Assembly (NCBI RefSeq): GCF_021018895.1
Contig: NC_079378.1
Location: forward strand, 25,726,160-25,790,159
Source: Seriola aureovittata
Taxonomy: Eukaryota > Chordata > Actinopteri > Carangiformes > Carangidae
Length of the DNA stretch: 64,000 nt
Direction: 5' to 3'
Each line of letters opens with the position of its first letter. The first letter of the stretch is position 1. Both the position numbers and the translations under genes were made by a program. The notes under the pieces were generated by a model. It was not told the origin of the DNA, searched no databases, and saw nothing but the letters and a program-made list of their open reading frames with translations. This document shows, piece by piece, positions 1-15,587 of the stretch.

Positions 1-169
1 GCAAAGGAAAAACAACAGTGTCACACTATTTTTTTTGGAAAACGTAGTTATGGCTGATCTCAGTCAACATGAGATGCAAACTAAGTTAGTACATCAAGTG
101 AACGATCCTGATCAGTTATTCCAAGCTCCTGGGTTATTACCACACCAAGCATCACCTTCTCCTGCTGCA

Positions 170-1580
170 TCAGTCACTGTCAGGCCTGTACAGGTACTTC
201 ATCACCACGCTGTCCATCTTCTTCTGCTTCTTCTTGGTTTCCTTCTTGCCTGATGGCCCACGACTTGCGAGCTCCTTCTCATCATCAGATGGGCGTTTCG
301 GTGCCCTTTTAACACTGCTGGAGCTGCGGTAGGAGATGGTTGAGCCAGAGGAGGAAGACTCTGATGACTCGGAGGAGGAAGACGAATCCTCAGACTCACT
401 TTGTTTCTTACTAGATCTCTTCTTGGACTTCTTGCTTTTCTTCCTCCTTGAGCTCTTTCTGCTGTGACGATCGTCTGAGGAGGAGGAGGAGGAGGACGAG
501 TCTGATGGAGAGACTTTGCTTTTTTTATCTTTGCGACTGCGGGAGCTGCTGGTGCTCAGGGTACTGGATGACCGACTACTGTAGTCCAGAGCAGAGCCAG
601 ATGCAGAGCGCCGCAGGCTGGACGTGCTGCAGCCAAGCCCCTCGTCGCCCCCCTTCTTCCTACCGTCCTCACTCCCTGGCACCTTCTTGTCATCCTCTTC
701 ATCACCACTAGACTCATCAAGTTTGCTGCGCTTGAATTTAATGGGCTTGAAGCTCAGCACCTCATTGATCGCAGCCTCCAAGTCAGGATCTAAGTAATTG
801 CGGTGCGTGACCGTTTTAATATCAGATGTATCTGCCGGGTTGGAGTCTGAGGAGCGGGGTTGAGCTGGGGTAGAAAAGCTGCGACTCAGGGAGCGGGGAC
901 TAAAAGAGGAAGTTCCCCCTTCACTAAAAGTTACACTCTGGCCATCATCATCGTCATCATCTACATGCAGGCCAAATTCACTGAGGCCACAGCTGCGGGC
1001 GAGGGACAAGCGTGAGCTGCTGCGTCTGTCGTCTTTCCAAGAAGTGCTGCGGTGCAGCGACCGTGGACTCGAGCGGCTCACACTGCTGATAGTTGATTTA
1101 TTGTCGTCATCCATGTCCAACATGCCCCTCCTGGTGGACATCCTGCTGGGAGCCACTGATGACACCATGGACTCCTTATCAAATTCAGGGCTGCTGCGGG
1201 AGGTCCAGCGTGACTCCAGGCCCTTCCTGGCTCTGCTGGTAGCCTCAGAATAGGCCATGGAGATGACGGAGCCTTTGTCGTCCAAGTCTTCCTGCGCCTG
1301 GCTCTTCTTCCAGTCCTCCTGGAGCTCTCCAGACTTGGACTTGGCTTTACGAATTGAGGTGTGGTCTGGCGTGTCTGTCTGTTCTTTGAGCGTGCTAAAC
1401 AGGGAGCTCTCATCGCCCGTCCCACCGATGGAGTCTTTCAGGTTGGAACGCTTCCTGTAGCTTAGGGAACTCATGACAGACACTGATCTGCTCTGCTCTA
1501 CTTCTTTCCCATCTTTGCTGATGTCAGTCATCTTCTCCTTACCTTCCTTCACCTCCTTGGCATCTGCATTTGCTGAATAT
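170..1580 (-). CDS. myo18a: myo18a terminal exon c39, long Ser/Lys-rich C-terminus
   Basis: Residues 1985-2454 and a TGA stop at 170-172. The acceptor ATAACCCTTCAG gives [10 protein letters not shown] in frame with c38. Notable parts are [39 protein letters not shown], an Asp run ([10 protein letters not shown]), [20 protein letters not shown], a poly-Ser run and Lys/Ser/Arg blocks, and the end [10 protein letters not shown]. Low-complexity phosphorylatable tails like this belong to the long striated-muscle form of myosin-18A and to MYO18B. No polyadenylation signal is visible in the 169 bases left of the stop. Confidence 0.9.
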
Positions 1581-4500
1581 CTGAAGGGTTATGTAATAAA
1601 GTTGACAACAGAGACCACCGACAGAACACATAAAAAATAAATACTAATTTTTCATTTTGTGCAACATCCACAGCTGATATGTGGTAACTCATTCACTTTG
1701 TCGTTGGGGCCAGTCAAGACTCAGGGAACATATACTATACCACTGGGTACTGTTCTGTTCAGTATACACTGTAGGAAGTGAGGCAATCAACCAGTGAGAA
1801 GATCTATCTAACTGTGGCAGAGGCGTCATTTAGCAGGAGCGCCAACTGGCCAGGGGCCACTTCAATAAATCTGACAGCGGCCATTTCCCCATCCCGTCTC
1901 CTGTCATTAGACAGATTACTGGGAGAGAGGGATGACACCTAATCACATGACATACCCATCTTACCCTTACAAACTGCCCCAGGTAATCCTGGCCCGTTTA
2001 AAGCCTCCCCACATACACATGGAAATCTGTCATGATGCTAAAGGAAGGTGAGCTCTAACCTGGTGCTCTTCAGGCTTCCCTCATCCAACTGGGTCTTGGT
2101 GGAGCCTTTGTTCTTCGAGAGCCACGACTTAACGCCATCCACGCGGTCTTCCACCTCGGAATCTGTTTCTGTCTCGTCCCCACTGTGAAGAAACATCAGC
2201 TAGAGTTTGTGAGAAGCATCTGAGACTCAACCCTTAACACAGTGAAAATATTCACCATCTCAAGTCATTTTTACAACTGTAAGAGCAAAGAACTTTGTGG
2301 ATGATCCCCCTTGTTTTTGATACAAACCACTTACTTTAAGAAGAATTGTCCTAAATCAGCTTCTTGAATACGCTGCCTTCCCTTAATCGGCCTTGTGCAA
2401 CAATTCAGACAGATGCTGAGACAAGAACTGACACCAAATGACTTGATATGAGAATATTTGATGCAGTGTAACATCACAGTCATTGCTCGGGCAAAATAAT
2501 AATTAGTTTTCACGACTCTGAAGATTTTAGTTAGTAATTTCACAATCGAAGCTTTTTGTTAATAATCATACTCATTCTCTTATAATACCAGGGGTCAGTG
2601 TGATGCAAAGCGATGCAGGCAGCTACAGGCGAGTATGATTATGTGATACAATAATATCCACATATTCAAAATGTTTTTCAACAGATGTAGATGAGTGAAG
2701 CAAATGCATTATCTAGGCAGAATGTAGATGAGGCTCTTGGAGGCATAATTAACTTGTTTGGCTGCTTCTGGGCTGCTAGCATCTGTGTGGCATGTCACCT
2801 GCTCCTGGTGATTGTTATTGGAGTAGAGCCATGAGCCAGCCCCATGGCCCAATGCTTGACATAACAATCAATATACAGAAACCTGCGGATGGCGATGAAA
2901 AAGCACGGCAGATCCCGCCTGCATAAGGTCAACCCCCCCCCCTTCGTTCATTTGTTTCAAATCTGTGGTGCTTTCTCTGAATTATGCACCACATTGTCCC
3001 GGAAGGTTAATGTGAGAGTCGCTGCAGAAATCCCTTTGTTTGTATGATGATGTGTAAAAATACATCTTCATATTTCACATGAACAGTATAAAAAAAAAAA
3101 AAAAACTGCACAAGGGCACATATGTTCTGAAGATATAAACTACATTTGACATGTGTTGCCATGGTAACCTCTGTCAGAGAAACTTACATTCTCCATGATA
3201 TAGTTTTTGGTTTCGGAGCCAGACAACGTCCTGTATATTAATATTACTGATGACAGGGGTGTTGAAGATGAGCAGAAAATTCCAATTCCTCTTGATTTAT
3301 ATCAGACTTTGAGTTTCATCTTCACTATTATTCACAGTTTTACACTTTCAGTAACTTTCAGAGCCGCGCTTCATCAGTACTAAAATATTTACCTTGTGTA
3401 TCACTGAACTGTAGACATGTTTCATCTAGTGTCTACAGAGAGCTGCCTATCATTAAAAATGAGACGGCGATGCAGGTAACAGATCTTTTTTCTTGGACAA
3501 GCTTATCTATCTCAACCCCGGAACACGTTGCAAAATGCTTATAACAAGCAAACAGACGCAGGTGAGAGACGACAGCCACACTGCTGCGCTCCGTCATTTG
3601 TCCACATTCCACATATCCATCTCTGTGGGTGAGCAGTGTACCATTCCTTGTGTCACACATTCAGTCATGTTTCCTCAGAGAACACAGTGTCCTCTCCCCT
3701 CCCTTCTTTTTTTTTTTTTTGGTGGTCTGACTAAAAGTGATTTTACACAATGAAGCTGGTGCTGTGTGAGTTTTGTGACTGTCAGATTCTCGGGCTACGT
3801 AACATTCAGGCTTTCAAGCTTTCAAAGAACATTTACATATTTGACTTTCTCATCATCGACCTCTCTTACGGGAAGGTAATGATAATCCCAGTAAGACTAA
3901 ATGGCCTGATTATATTATTTTCTCCACAAAAAGCTCTATTATATGTCATCACTTTATTTTCTCTCCTGTGCACTAAACACAACTGATAAAAGCTCACCAC
4001 AAACAAAAAGATATCAGGTTCATTACTACTTGAAAGTTGATTACACATGCTGCCCATTTGTCAGCTCGGTGACGCTCTGACTTTTTAACATGATACATTA
4101 CACAACACAACACTGAAGCCAGCCCACAGCAAAATCATCTCCCTCTACCCCTCCTCTTTAACACACACTCACACACACACACATGCAAAATAAAAGGTGG
4201 CTCGCAATTGAGTGCTGTGCAAATGGTGTCACAAACGATTTGTCCTTGGCCCCACACTAGTAGCTAACCAGTCCTGAGGCCCGCAGATACAAACAAGCCC
4301 CAAGAATTTAGAAGTGAACATTAATCGCTTCTGACAATCGGCCTGCACCGGTTGTAAATCTTTGTCACAAATACTTACACTCAGCATCAAATCTTGTATG
4401 GCTCCGTTCTATCACTTTAACGCTTGTGGTAACAAAAGCATATTTTTACGGTATCCATTCAACACGAGCTAATTACATACCGACAATAAAAACCCACATA

Positions 4501-7500
4501 GGGTCTCGGTTTATGTTAATGAAAGCGTGTGCACTTGAAACACTTGATGTAATTCACTTCATACTCATGGATAATAAGCACCTTGTGCTCAAGGTGAAAG
4601 AAAATGCAACCACTATGGTCAGTTCGTGCAGATGGAGACAGTTTGCAGTAGTTAATTACAGATGTGATCGGCAAGTCTCTTTTCTAAAATAATAATCCTG
4701 TTATTGTTACCTCCTGTTTTGAAGCACTAAGTACAAACATATTGAATAGTAATGTAAATCATCTGGAAAATCCACTTCATAATTAGAAGAAAAATCTCCC
4801 CCTCCATTATTGCTCATCCATGCTGCTAATGCAATGATGTCGAAGGAGGGAAAAATGCAATTAAGTAAACATGGCGAATGATTGTTCTTTTCCTGGAGTT
4901 GCACAAAAAGAAAAGCGGAGCAGTGACACATGCAGGTTTCCTCATGACAAATGGAGAACAGGACGCAAAGTGATAAAGACTGTGATAACCGTGTCTGTGT
5001 GAAGAAGCAATCAGAGGTTAAAGTGGGACATAATGGATGAGTATATGAGCTACAAACTGAAGACAACATTCCCCTAATAGGCTCTGATGAAGGTTTAGAT
5101 TATTTAACATGCCACAATAATTCCTTTCACTGTATAAAAACTGAAAGAAAATGGGATTTAGTCATTCAGAAGAACATGTTCAACATTCAAACCCGATGAC
5201 AACGCGTTTTACAATATGTGGATTTTAAAGTTAAATGTTTCACAACAGTATGAAATGAGATTGGATTAGTGAAGCACTTGCATGCATGGAAATCAACAGC
5301 TGAGTTTTGGGTGAAATCATTTCAGCCATCGCTGTCATGCACCACTTGCTGACTGTGCAGCCATGGATGTACAGTCACAGTGTGCTGCAGCCATTACACA
5401 GTCACAGGCATCGCTTCACACAATTGTGCTAAAGGCCTTTCAGAGCACATGTAAATTACTCCCACCACACTAAGACTGAGTCAGGGGCACAAAGCAGCTC
5501 ATCTCTACGGGCCTTACTTTGAAATACAGAAAAATGTATAGAAATAGGAAAAAAAGCACCTAACTTACACCACAGACACAACTGTCTAACACATGAATAT
5601 AATGTCATTCTTGAAATAGCTTTAAAGATTAACTGTTAATATGTTTTGAAGTCACAAACATGTTGAAGGGCTGTGTTCTTGAAAATGGAATTTCTAATTT
5701 CTCCCTTTTTGCAGAAGCAACAGTTTCCCTGAATTTATCAAATGTTAGTTTTACTTTTAGTTTGTACTGATTAAATCAAATATAAATCTCAGTCTGACAA
5801 TATAGAGGAAATCCTAAAGATGAAAACTATTGATATCTGAAATCAGTTCATCTCATTTTAAGAGATTTGTTCCAGCAGCTAACACAGAATGTGCTGACAT
5901 CGTTATTTCTGATTTCACATGGACGTATCAGAGACTGAGGACGTCTGTGCTGCCTTCACCAAACTAAGTGCTGCATGTGCTCTGGAGAAGCCACAGAAGA
6001 ACAGACAAATCCAAACCAGTGCATGATGGGGTGTGATGATGATGATGGTGATGATGATGATGATGATGATGATGCAAACGCAGCAGAGGATGATGGTGTT
6101 TGACACAAACATATTCATGGAGACAATGATGCAGTATTACTGTGGGTCTGTAACACCTTGAATCACACCGGCTGAGTTTACAGTCAGATTCTATTTACCA
6201 CTCTGGTTTACATTTCCTCTAACACTGTGCAAACTGTCCTCTGTGCCATCAGAGTCTTCAAATAACTTCTTGTTGCTCTCAAGGAAGAAAAACAAGCCCT
6301 GGAATCTGTAGCACTGGGGACTGTGTAAAGACACTTGGCATAAAATAAAAAGAAACAGAATGAAACACTGGGGCCGTCCGTTAAGCATAGCTTTTATCAG
6401 AGATGTATACCAGAGGCACAGATTCCCATTCTCCTTAAATTACTTCTCCTCACTGTGTTACTGTGAACAACACAAACTGAAAGGATGAGGAATACTGCAT
6501 TATTCTCTCTCATGGCTGAAATGGGTGAAAAAAAAAAAAAACTTGAAAACAACCATTATGACAAAAACAAAGGATGCTTTTTCCATTCTCACGTTTTGTT
6601 TTTTCTTTTCTGATATTTTGTCACCATGTCTTGCAAACTGCCAGAAGTGTGGAAAACACCCAAAAAAAAAGGGAACAGGGAAAAAGAGAAAAGAGAGAAG
6701 GTGAGATACAGACAACAGTGTAAAAAGAGGACAAAATGAGATAACGGCAAATAAATAGTTTTACACTTCCACACACACATAAAATAAATATCCATTGCAA
6801 AGTAGCGCCTCGGTAAATCAACTCATGCTGTTGCTGGCCTCCCTCTCAAACAGAGCCGGTGTGTGTAATGTCTTCCTTTTAGAGGTCTGTATTATTGCAG
6901 TCAGTGTTTACCTCAGTGGGCTCAGAGCTAGTATAACCCTCAACCCCTCTGCAAAGAGGGAAGAAATAACCAAACTGGGAAAACCAGCGCAGAGACAAAA
7001 GATCAGAAGCAGAGAGCTGAATTAAACCATATGAGAAGTATTTGGGGAAACAGACAGAGTGTAGTATGATTCACAGTACAAAAGAGGTTGGAGGGAAACT
7101 GATGTAGGAAGATGTGGGAGACAGAGAATGAAGGATACAAGTTGAGATTGACACGCCACTAAAAAAAAAATTTGGTAACTTTCTTGACGCTGTCTACAGT
7201 ACAGTATCCCCCGATGTACCACGCATACGTTACAGAACATACCTGTTGATTAAGTCGTCGTTGTCATCGCTCTCCATCTCGTCCTCGATAGCAGCCTGCA
7301 GGTCACCTATCCTCTTGAAGGCCAGCTTAAGGTCCACTTGTAAGCTCTGATTTGCCGCCTCTAAGCTCTCGATGTCCATTTCCTGGTGAAATGGATCACA
7401 GCACAGAAGAAGTGGCTGTTATCTCCTGTAATGTAAACTCCAGTGAACCGCTTTCATGTCTCCCAGCACCCGAGGCCTTACCAGCTCGTGCTTCTTCCGG

Positions 7501-10500
7501 CTCGCCTCGCCCTCCTTCTTGGACAGCTCCGCCATCTCTTCCTTCATGTCCCTTATCTGCCTCTGTATTCGCTTATTCTGCTCCTTCTCCCTGTTTTCTG
7601 CAGTGATGCGCTGGTTTCTCTCCTCCGTCATCTTCTCCAGATTCTCCTTCAGACGACCCACCAGGCTCTGGGAGGGTGAACTTGGTCTTTACAAATCTCC
7701 CATGTGGATCAATGAACAACTCTTCAGCTAAATGTTCTCCTTTGTTCTGCAGTAACCCTCAAATATTTGTTCCTATCCCTCCACAGCTGGTGTGATTTTA
7801 ACACTGGCAATAACACTGGAGGTAAGTGGTCAGTTTCTACCCACTCCTCGTTTCGTTTTTCCTACTTGAAGTGGTGTAACCAGCACACGAGTTCAAGAGT
7901 GAACCATCATTGACTTTTAATTTCAAATGTTTCCAGCCAAACCTGAAACAAGAAAGTCTGCTATAAAATCCAGTTCTTGTCACCTTGAGCAGAAAACGCA
8001 TACGCACACTGATACTGTTACAATCATATTACATACTGTATATGAGATATGAATTTCATCTGGTCACATATGACTGTGTTTTTTCATGGTACCGTCCTCT
8101 TATGAATCAATATATATTCATTCTCCGGTTGACTCTTTTCTTAACCAGCTCCACAGAGATATGGAGCAAAGCGGGCGACAGCGCTCTGTACCCTCACTTT
8201 ATATTATCTGTCTCTCAATATCTGGAAAAATAAATATTACATTTGCCTTTATAGCTTCACACAGCATGTCTTTTACATTTTGCAAGACACAGAGGATTAT
8301 CTCACCTCCAAGCGTTTGATCTGTGTCCTCTCATACTCCAGCTTGGTCTCCAGTTCACGGATCTTGGCCTCCTGACGGCTCACGAGAGACTTCTCCACCA
8401 TGGACTGCTCTTGGAACTCGAGCTGGCTCTGCAGCGAATGAAGCTGGGGGAAGGAAGGATACACGCAGACATGCACATAAACAAACACCATCACTCCCCG
8501 AGGAGCAGCACTTCTTGCATACCCCCTTCTTGACCTCTACTTTTCCACCTCCTCTTTCAGCGAGGACTGTGAAATACTTTGCGCTGATGTATTAAAACTA
8601 AATTAATGTTCACTTTTTCACCCTTTTTTGTGTAGACTTAATCCATGTAAATATTGTGCATCCAGTCTGAATAATGAGCTCCAGATAAGCCTCCGATCTT
8701 CCACAAACGGTCAAAAGAAGAGCTTGTGGTTCAGGCTCAGTAACACCGAGTACCACAGTAATTTCACAGGCTTTGGGAAAAGGGCTGAGTTTCATGCAAA
8801 GCACGTTTGTTCCATCTAAATCGTTTTCTCATGACTGATAAAAGGAAGAAAGATACGTCACAACAACACCGGCCCACAAAGCAGCGTGGCACCTAATGAG
8901 GGAGTTTGCATCTAAGACAAGGAGGATTTGGAGTTCTCCTTTGATATTACTAAAGAAGGCAGCTTTCCCTCCCTGCTGGTGATGAGATAACCACTTCAAG
9001 GTCAGATGCTTTAGATGGCTATCACTACCTTCTCTGGCAGGTTTTAACAATGCCTTACAGCTTGTTGTGTGTCTCCAGTGTAACCAAAAATATTCTGACA
9101 GCTGGGCCTGGAGTGGACCAAAGCTTTGGCATGTGTATAGCTTAATATAATAGAAGCAGTGTCTGCTGTTAGGAAGTGGTAAGAGCTCTTGTGAAATTAT
9201 ATTTGAAATACATTCTGTTCAAGGCAGATGGTTTTATTTGTTTAGTCTACTGCATGTCGACAGTTAGAGAAAAACACCCCCCGAAAAATCCACTAACTGT
9301 GAGCCAGAGTGTGGATAATGTGCATGCAAACACACACTAAAGATCGCCATATTCAAGCTAAGGTCATCTTCAAATTCATTCAGCAGACAAATGCATCAAC
9401 AAAGAAAATGGACACACATTAATACATGACACACATGACATGTTAGATGCTTTCCTCTAAACAAATAGTACTCCAGCAGAAAAACACTGTCATTATAAAA
9501 GCACTATTATCAACATAGGCTTCACTCATTTGCATTAACCTTTTTACAACATGAAACTACATTTACACTGAGCCTCGCCTGAAGCACAGCACACAGTTAC
9601 TGAACCAGTCAGCCCAGAAATAATCTAAATCACATGCTAATGTCAGTGTGCAACCATGCTCACAATGTTAACATGGTGATGTTTAGCTTGTGTCAGTTTG
9701 ACCCTGTTCACCATCTAATTTTCACATTAGCAACATTTACACTAAACACGAAGGACAGCTGATGTCATCGTTCTTTTCTTTGATGTACCCGTTCATAAAC
9801 CAAAGCACTAGACAAGTTTAAATCGTGCTGCTGGATTAAAACTTCAGATATGACCAGAGCTGTTGAAACATGAATGTGAACCACAGCCACAGAGTTCATG
9901 ACAATTCATCCAGTAGTTGTTGAGATGTTTCAGTCTGGACCAAAGTGGCCGTGCATCATCACTGCAAACATGAGGCTAAAGAGAAGCTAAAGCTTAACAT
10001 GAACCGGACCAGTAACAGTTTGTATCAGATAGAAAAACAAGTTTATGTCTTGTGAACTTATGTGATAGTTTAACATTCAACCAACACAGTGAAACAGGAA
10101 TTTATACATAACTGAACCTTCCTTTTTAAAATAACAGCTTAAATAATGGCTGGTGAGTAATAATTTTATATTTCACATTCGCTTGTAACCACAAGTTATG
10201 ACGAGTCAATATTAAAATGCGGGTTATGATTCTGTCATCTTTGATTGTTCGTTAAATGTAATGGATATTAATTGTGTATCAGAATGTGAAAGTGGCATGG
10301 ATCAGGAGTTTGACATTTCAAATATGACTCAGCTGGTTACGACTTTTTTCATGTGTGAGAGTAAAACGGCACCTTCAGGGTTTTTTCAGTTGATTGGAAT
10401 AATCACATGACTCATGACTTTCATACTTATTTCCAATCGCCACCTTCTCATTTACCTGACAGTTTAAAAGTGAAACAAAAGAAATTTGATAAATTGCTAA

Positions 10501-10957
10501 GACAGAAGCTGCTTCATTAAACTGAGAGGTAATCATTGAACGGATCAGAATGAGTGCCTTATTTTCATCTAATTGCTTAAACCATGGAAATGAGCAGCTG
10601 AGTTTATGTACATGACCCTTCCTTTAAATATGAGTAGTGAGAGACACAGGAACAATTTCTCTCCTTGACTCTAAATCTTTGCTGATTCCAACTATTTAAA
10701 TGCAAATTGCTTTGCAATTGTGAAACGAAAGCCACCACCGAAACCAAACATTTTTTGGTCACAATAATCAGAGAAACTGTGAAAAGCTGAGGTCTAATCA
10801 GAGAGAAGTGTTGAGGCAGCGGGCACGTTCCTGACAGACAGCCAGAGCGCTTCTGAACACTTCCTTCTACCTTTTCTTGGATCTCCTGCTTCTCCTTTGT
10901 GGCCTCTTCCAGCTGGGTCTGCAGGTCAGTGATCTGGCTCAAGTCCCTGGCGGACTA

Positions 10958-11008
<51 letters not shown>

Positions 11009-14000
11009 TACAAAGTCAATAGATGGAGAATTAAAGTATGTGTGTGTGGGTGTGTGTGTGTATGAGAGAGAGAGAGAGGAAGTGTGATTGTCTGTGCGTG
11101 CTTCAATTATCTCTTAAAAATTTCACCTTTTATGCAAATGGTTAATGAACATGATCTGTCTGTGCCAGATAATTTGTCATGTGATCTACTGTCGAGCAGA
11201 TTGCATCTGTGTGACTGCAGCACACACACTGTGTTCAGAGGGGAGTATGTCCTCCAAACCACAAAGCCACACATGCAGGAAAGAACAGAATGTTAATGCG
11301 GATGTTAGAGGAGGCGTCCCACCATGTTTCAAACTAAATCGGTCACAAACACAAATAAGTGAAGAAATAAAACTGTTTTTCGAGACGGTGTCATCCATTT
11401 CCTTCACATGGCTACTGGCCAGTTTCCTACCTGAAGAAAAGGAAGGTCTTAGCACTGATAAGAAAGGGACTTACAATACATTTCCAAGGCTTTGAATGGC
11501 TGGCTGGGCTGGATGAGTTACCTGGGCGACTGCAGCCTTGTGTTTTTTCATCAGCTCATTCATGTCCTCCTGATCCTCCTCCATACGAGACTGCAGGTCA
11601 TTCTTCTCTCTCTGCAGACGGCTGATCTGCTCCTCCGACTGCCAGACAAAGAGAGAGAAGGGAACACACACACTTTAGGTTAGAATGACAGGATTTATTC
11701 ATGAGCTACTGAATATGATAAATGGTCATTAGCTGGCCGGGCCGTGGCAGTTCTGGAATCTCATCTAATGGCAATGAAACACAATCTGGACAGGGTTCTG
11801 GCTGGAGGATGAGACCAATTGAAGATAATCAATTGGCTCATTTAGGCAGGGAAAAGTGCAGCCAGTGCAGCATACTGGTGATGTCCTATTTAGAGTTCAT
11901 CCTCTGTGTTCAAGGGGGGAGACTCAGGCCCTCAATATGCATTCTCTAATCTGAGACATTTACAAGACCTTCCCTTGCCATAAATGCAGCAATTAACAAG
12001 CAAAGCACAGGCACACAGCGCTCCGTGCGTCATCCCCAGAGACACAAACATCCTCAGTCTACACGTCTGAAATGCAGGCGCTGCTCTCATGAGACAGCAA
12101 TTAATGAGCAGATGGAGGAAAAAAAAATTCAACAAAGCTTATTTATCCATTAGAGCAAAATGTTAAAATCAGACATATGCCAAAGGGCATTTATTATTTT
12201 AATATCCCACCATGGCTTGATGATGTACGCATATTAATGTTAGAGCCTGCTGCATTTCCAAGAGTGAGGATCCCTCCATGAATTAAATATTGTTTGTTGC
12301 TTTTGGTTTAATGTGTTCATCATCACAAGAGCACGGGCACATTTACACAAACAATTTCTCTTATCAACATTGTCAAATAAAAAGGTATATTAACTATATT
12401 TCATTATTTAAAAACGTGTGATATTATACTCATTATCGGTTACGGCACAGACAAGCAACACACACAAACACACTGTGTTATGTGCAGAACTGATTGGCAT
12501 TCGAGCCCACTCCAGGGAATCATTGGAACACATGTGAAAACTCACCGACATCTTGGCTTTGACCACGTCCTCCATTTGGATATGCAAGTCCTCTATTTCA
12601 AGCTCCATGCTCTTTCGAGCTTTCACTGCTGCGGCGCAGGTGAACTCTGACTCCTCCAGCTGTGAGAAACAGGAGGGAAGAAAAGGTGGCGGGTAGGGGG
12701 GGAGGGGCAAACATTAGTAGGCCAAGATCAAGGCTCTGTCCTGGACAGACAGAAGGTTTATCAACCTGTGCATGTTTCTTTATTCTCTGAGAACAGAGGT
12801 CAGGAAGTGTGTTTCTTGTTGTGTCAGAAAGTATATCACAGATTCAGACATTCAAAGTGTTACAACAGACTGGCATACTTGATTTTTGAGCTGGGCGATC
12901 TCTCTCTTGCTGGGGGCGTTGCTCTTCAGGTGGTCCAGCATAATCTGTGCATCAGCCAGAAGGACTTTGGTTCTCTTCAGGTCTTTCTTCAGCCTCTTTT
13001 CTGTCTCCACGTCTCTCTGGCTCACCTGTCAATGACACACTCTGTTTTTTCTACCCTCCTTCAAAACCCACAGCACCTCTCCAGTCTCGAAAGCAGTTTC
13101 TTTCCAATCAAAAGAAGTGGCCCGGCCACTCCATCGCACACTTAACTGCACTGACAGAGACTAAAGAGGCAGACTTGTGGAAGTACCTGGTCCTGGGCAT
13201 TGAGCAGTCTGGACTCCAGCTCTCTTCTCTCACGCAACACTTTCTGCTTGTCTTCATACTCCTCCTCCAGCTGCACCTCCATCTGTTTCAGCTGCAGGAC
13301 ACATGCGCACGGTGTCAGGATGCACAAACAGATGATCAGTGATAAACAAAGTCAGACATAACACACCATCAACCATCCTGTTAGACATGGCTGCTCTCAC
13401 ACATCAAAGACAAAGGGACGGGACCCCCCCGAGCAGATCTGCCACACAAACATCGCTTTGAAAGTTATTCGTTATTCTATCAAATTCTATTTTTTTTATA
13501 TTTATCATGGATACAATTGCAACTGCACTGTTTGTATTCTAAGTTGGACTTATTTTGCATGCATCTACTGTGTTGGGTAAGAGTCTTAATAAATTGTGTG
13601 ATTGCTGTTTCTCTGTCTAATGAGAGATACACAGTCTCTGCAGTGTATAAACCAGGATTTATATTCATGTACAGCACGAGACACAAACAGAAACTTGAAA
13701 TAACCAATCAAGAACTTAAGAAGACGTTCTGTGAAAGAATCTCAGGCTACAATGAACTTACTCGTTCGTTCGGGGCAGCGATGTTGTGCCTGGAGGACAT
13801 TTTGACAAATAAATGAGTGAGAATAAGTGGCGCCTACCTTCTTGCTGCAGGAGTGCCTGATTTCCTCCACATCTTCATCCTTACTCTCAATCTCTTTAGA
13901 GTGTGTTTGCCGCTGTCTCTCCATCTCCATCTCAAGACGCAGCTTTGCCTGAGGACATGATGAGTGGACACGCATATAACAACACATCCAAAATTACATA

Positions 14001-14603
14001 TTTACTGTTTGTCCAAAATGAGACACATTCTTATAAAATGATTTCTTCAAAACAAAATAAATATTTCTGAAGGATATTAGGGTGGAGGGAAGCTCTTTGT
14101 GGAGTTTTAGGACTTCTACATCTGCACCACCCTGTACCTGCTCCAGCATCTGGATAGTTCCAGCCTGTTCGTCCAGCTCCTCCTCCTGGTCTTTCACCTT
14201 GGCCTCAAGGTCACGAAGCTGCTTCTTGACCTTGGCCAGAGAGGCTTCATCCTTGGACTCCTGGGAGGACAGATCCTGCAGCTCGGCCTCCAGCTGCTGC
14301 AACTTCATATTTGTGGTGCACAATTCACTGTCCTTGTCCTGCAGGCAGAGGAGACACAGTAAGACACATCTGGACCAGCCCAGTTATGTCACACAGAGAG
14401 CAGAGAGACAAGACATGTAGTCCCAGCGAGAGGACAGCAGAGTGTCTGGAGTGTGTTCTGTAAAGTAGCTTACCTGCAGCTGCTGCCGGAGGTTAAACAT
14501 CTCAGCGGTCATTATGTCTTTCTCTCGAGCCAACTTCTCCCTCTGGCTCCTTTCTCTTTGTACCTCAGCCTGAGACTGGTTCTGCTCCAGGTCAAATCTG
14601 GAA

Positions 14604-14640
<37 letters not shown>

Positions 14641-15538
14641 AGAGACAGCAAAGGACTGGGGTTCTCTAGGTTAAGCAGTTGAGTATCACAGTGACCTGAG
14701 CAGGAGATGCATTACAACTGGGACATCAGGTCATTTCTCCTCCTACATTGAAATGATTTTGTGAGATTTTGAGCCTCCAAACTAAACGTGTAACTTCAGT
14801 CAGGAGATGTTCAGCTCATGAGACCTTCCTTGATACAGAGCCCTGCATCAGCTCAGCACTACCTCTATTTTAGCCTCAATTGGTATCCTCTTCCATTAGA
14901 CATCAATTTACAATTGGGATGTAATAATGTGCAAAATGTTTTCTTCAATTGTCTGGGGCAGAAGCACTTATGGTTAGTGAACTTAAAAGCTAAGTGTTTC
15001 ATGCTGTCAGCTCGTTGTAATTCCCTGTTTTTCTCTCTGAAGCACAGCTGAAAATAATTTCACCCACAGAGCATCTTCAATTAGCCACAGGGGAGAGATC
15101 ACATTCTGCCACAGCGATAGCTTCTCAAGTGCTTAAAGTCTGAGTCATTTTCTCAGCTAATGCAATTCCACAGATTACAGAACATCTCAGTCACTATTCA
15201 AATTAAAGAAAACTTTAATGTTCTGCCGAGTGGGCTGCAGTGTCTGTGCTGGGCAATCCAAGGAGAAAAGAGCAATATGTTCCCTGTAATGTGTGTGTGA
15301 AAGCAAGACAGACAGACAGATGGACAGACAGACAACACACAAACAGACTGATTGGAGAGGTAGTTGAAACTGACTTCCTCTGTTTCTTCTCCAGGTCGTG
15401 GTTGCGGCTCTGTAGTCCCTCCAGGTGAAGCTTGGTGTCCTGCAGCTCTGCCGTCAGTTTCTGGGACTTCTTCTTCAGCTGCTGCACAAAGCGCTGCACA
15501 TCCTCATTATCTGTCTGCAAGTCAGCCAGCTGCAGCAT

Positions 15539-15587
<49 letters not shown>

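Noticed and set aside
4707..5069. 120-codon minus-strand open frame in the c37-c38 intron
   Set aside because: No conserved motif and it does not fit the myo18a frame.
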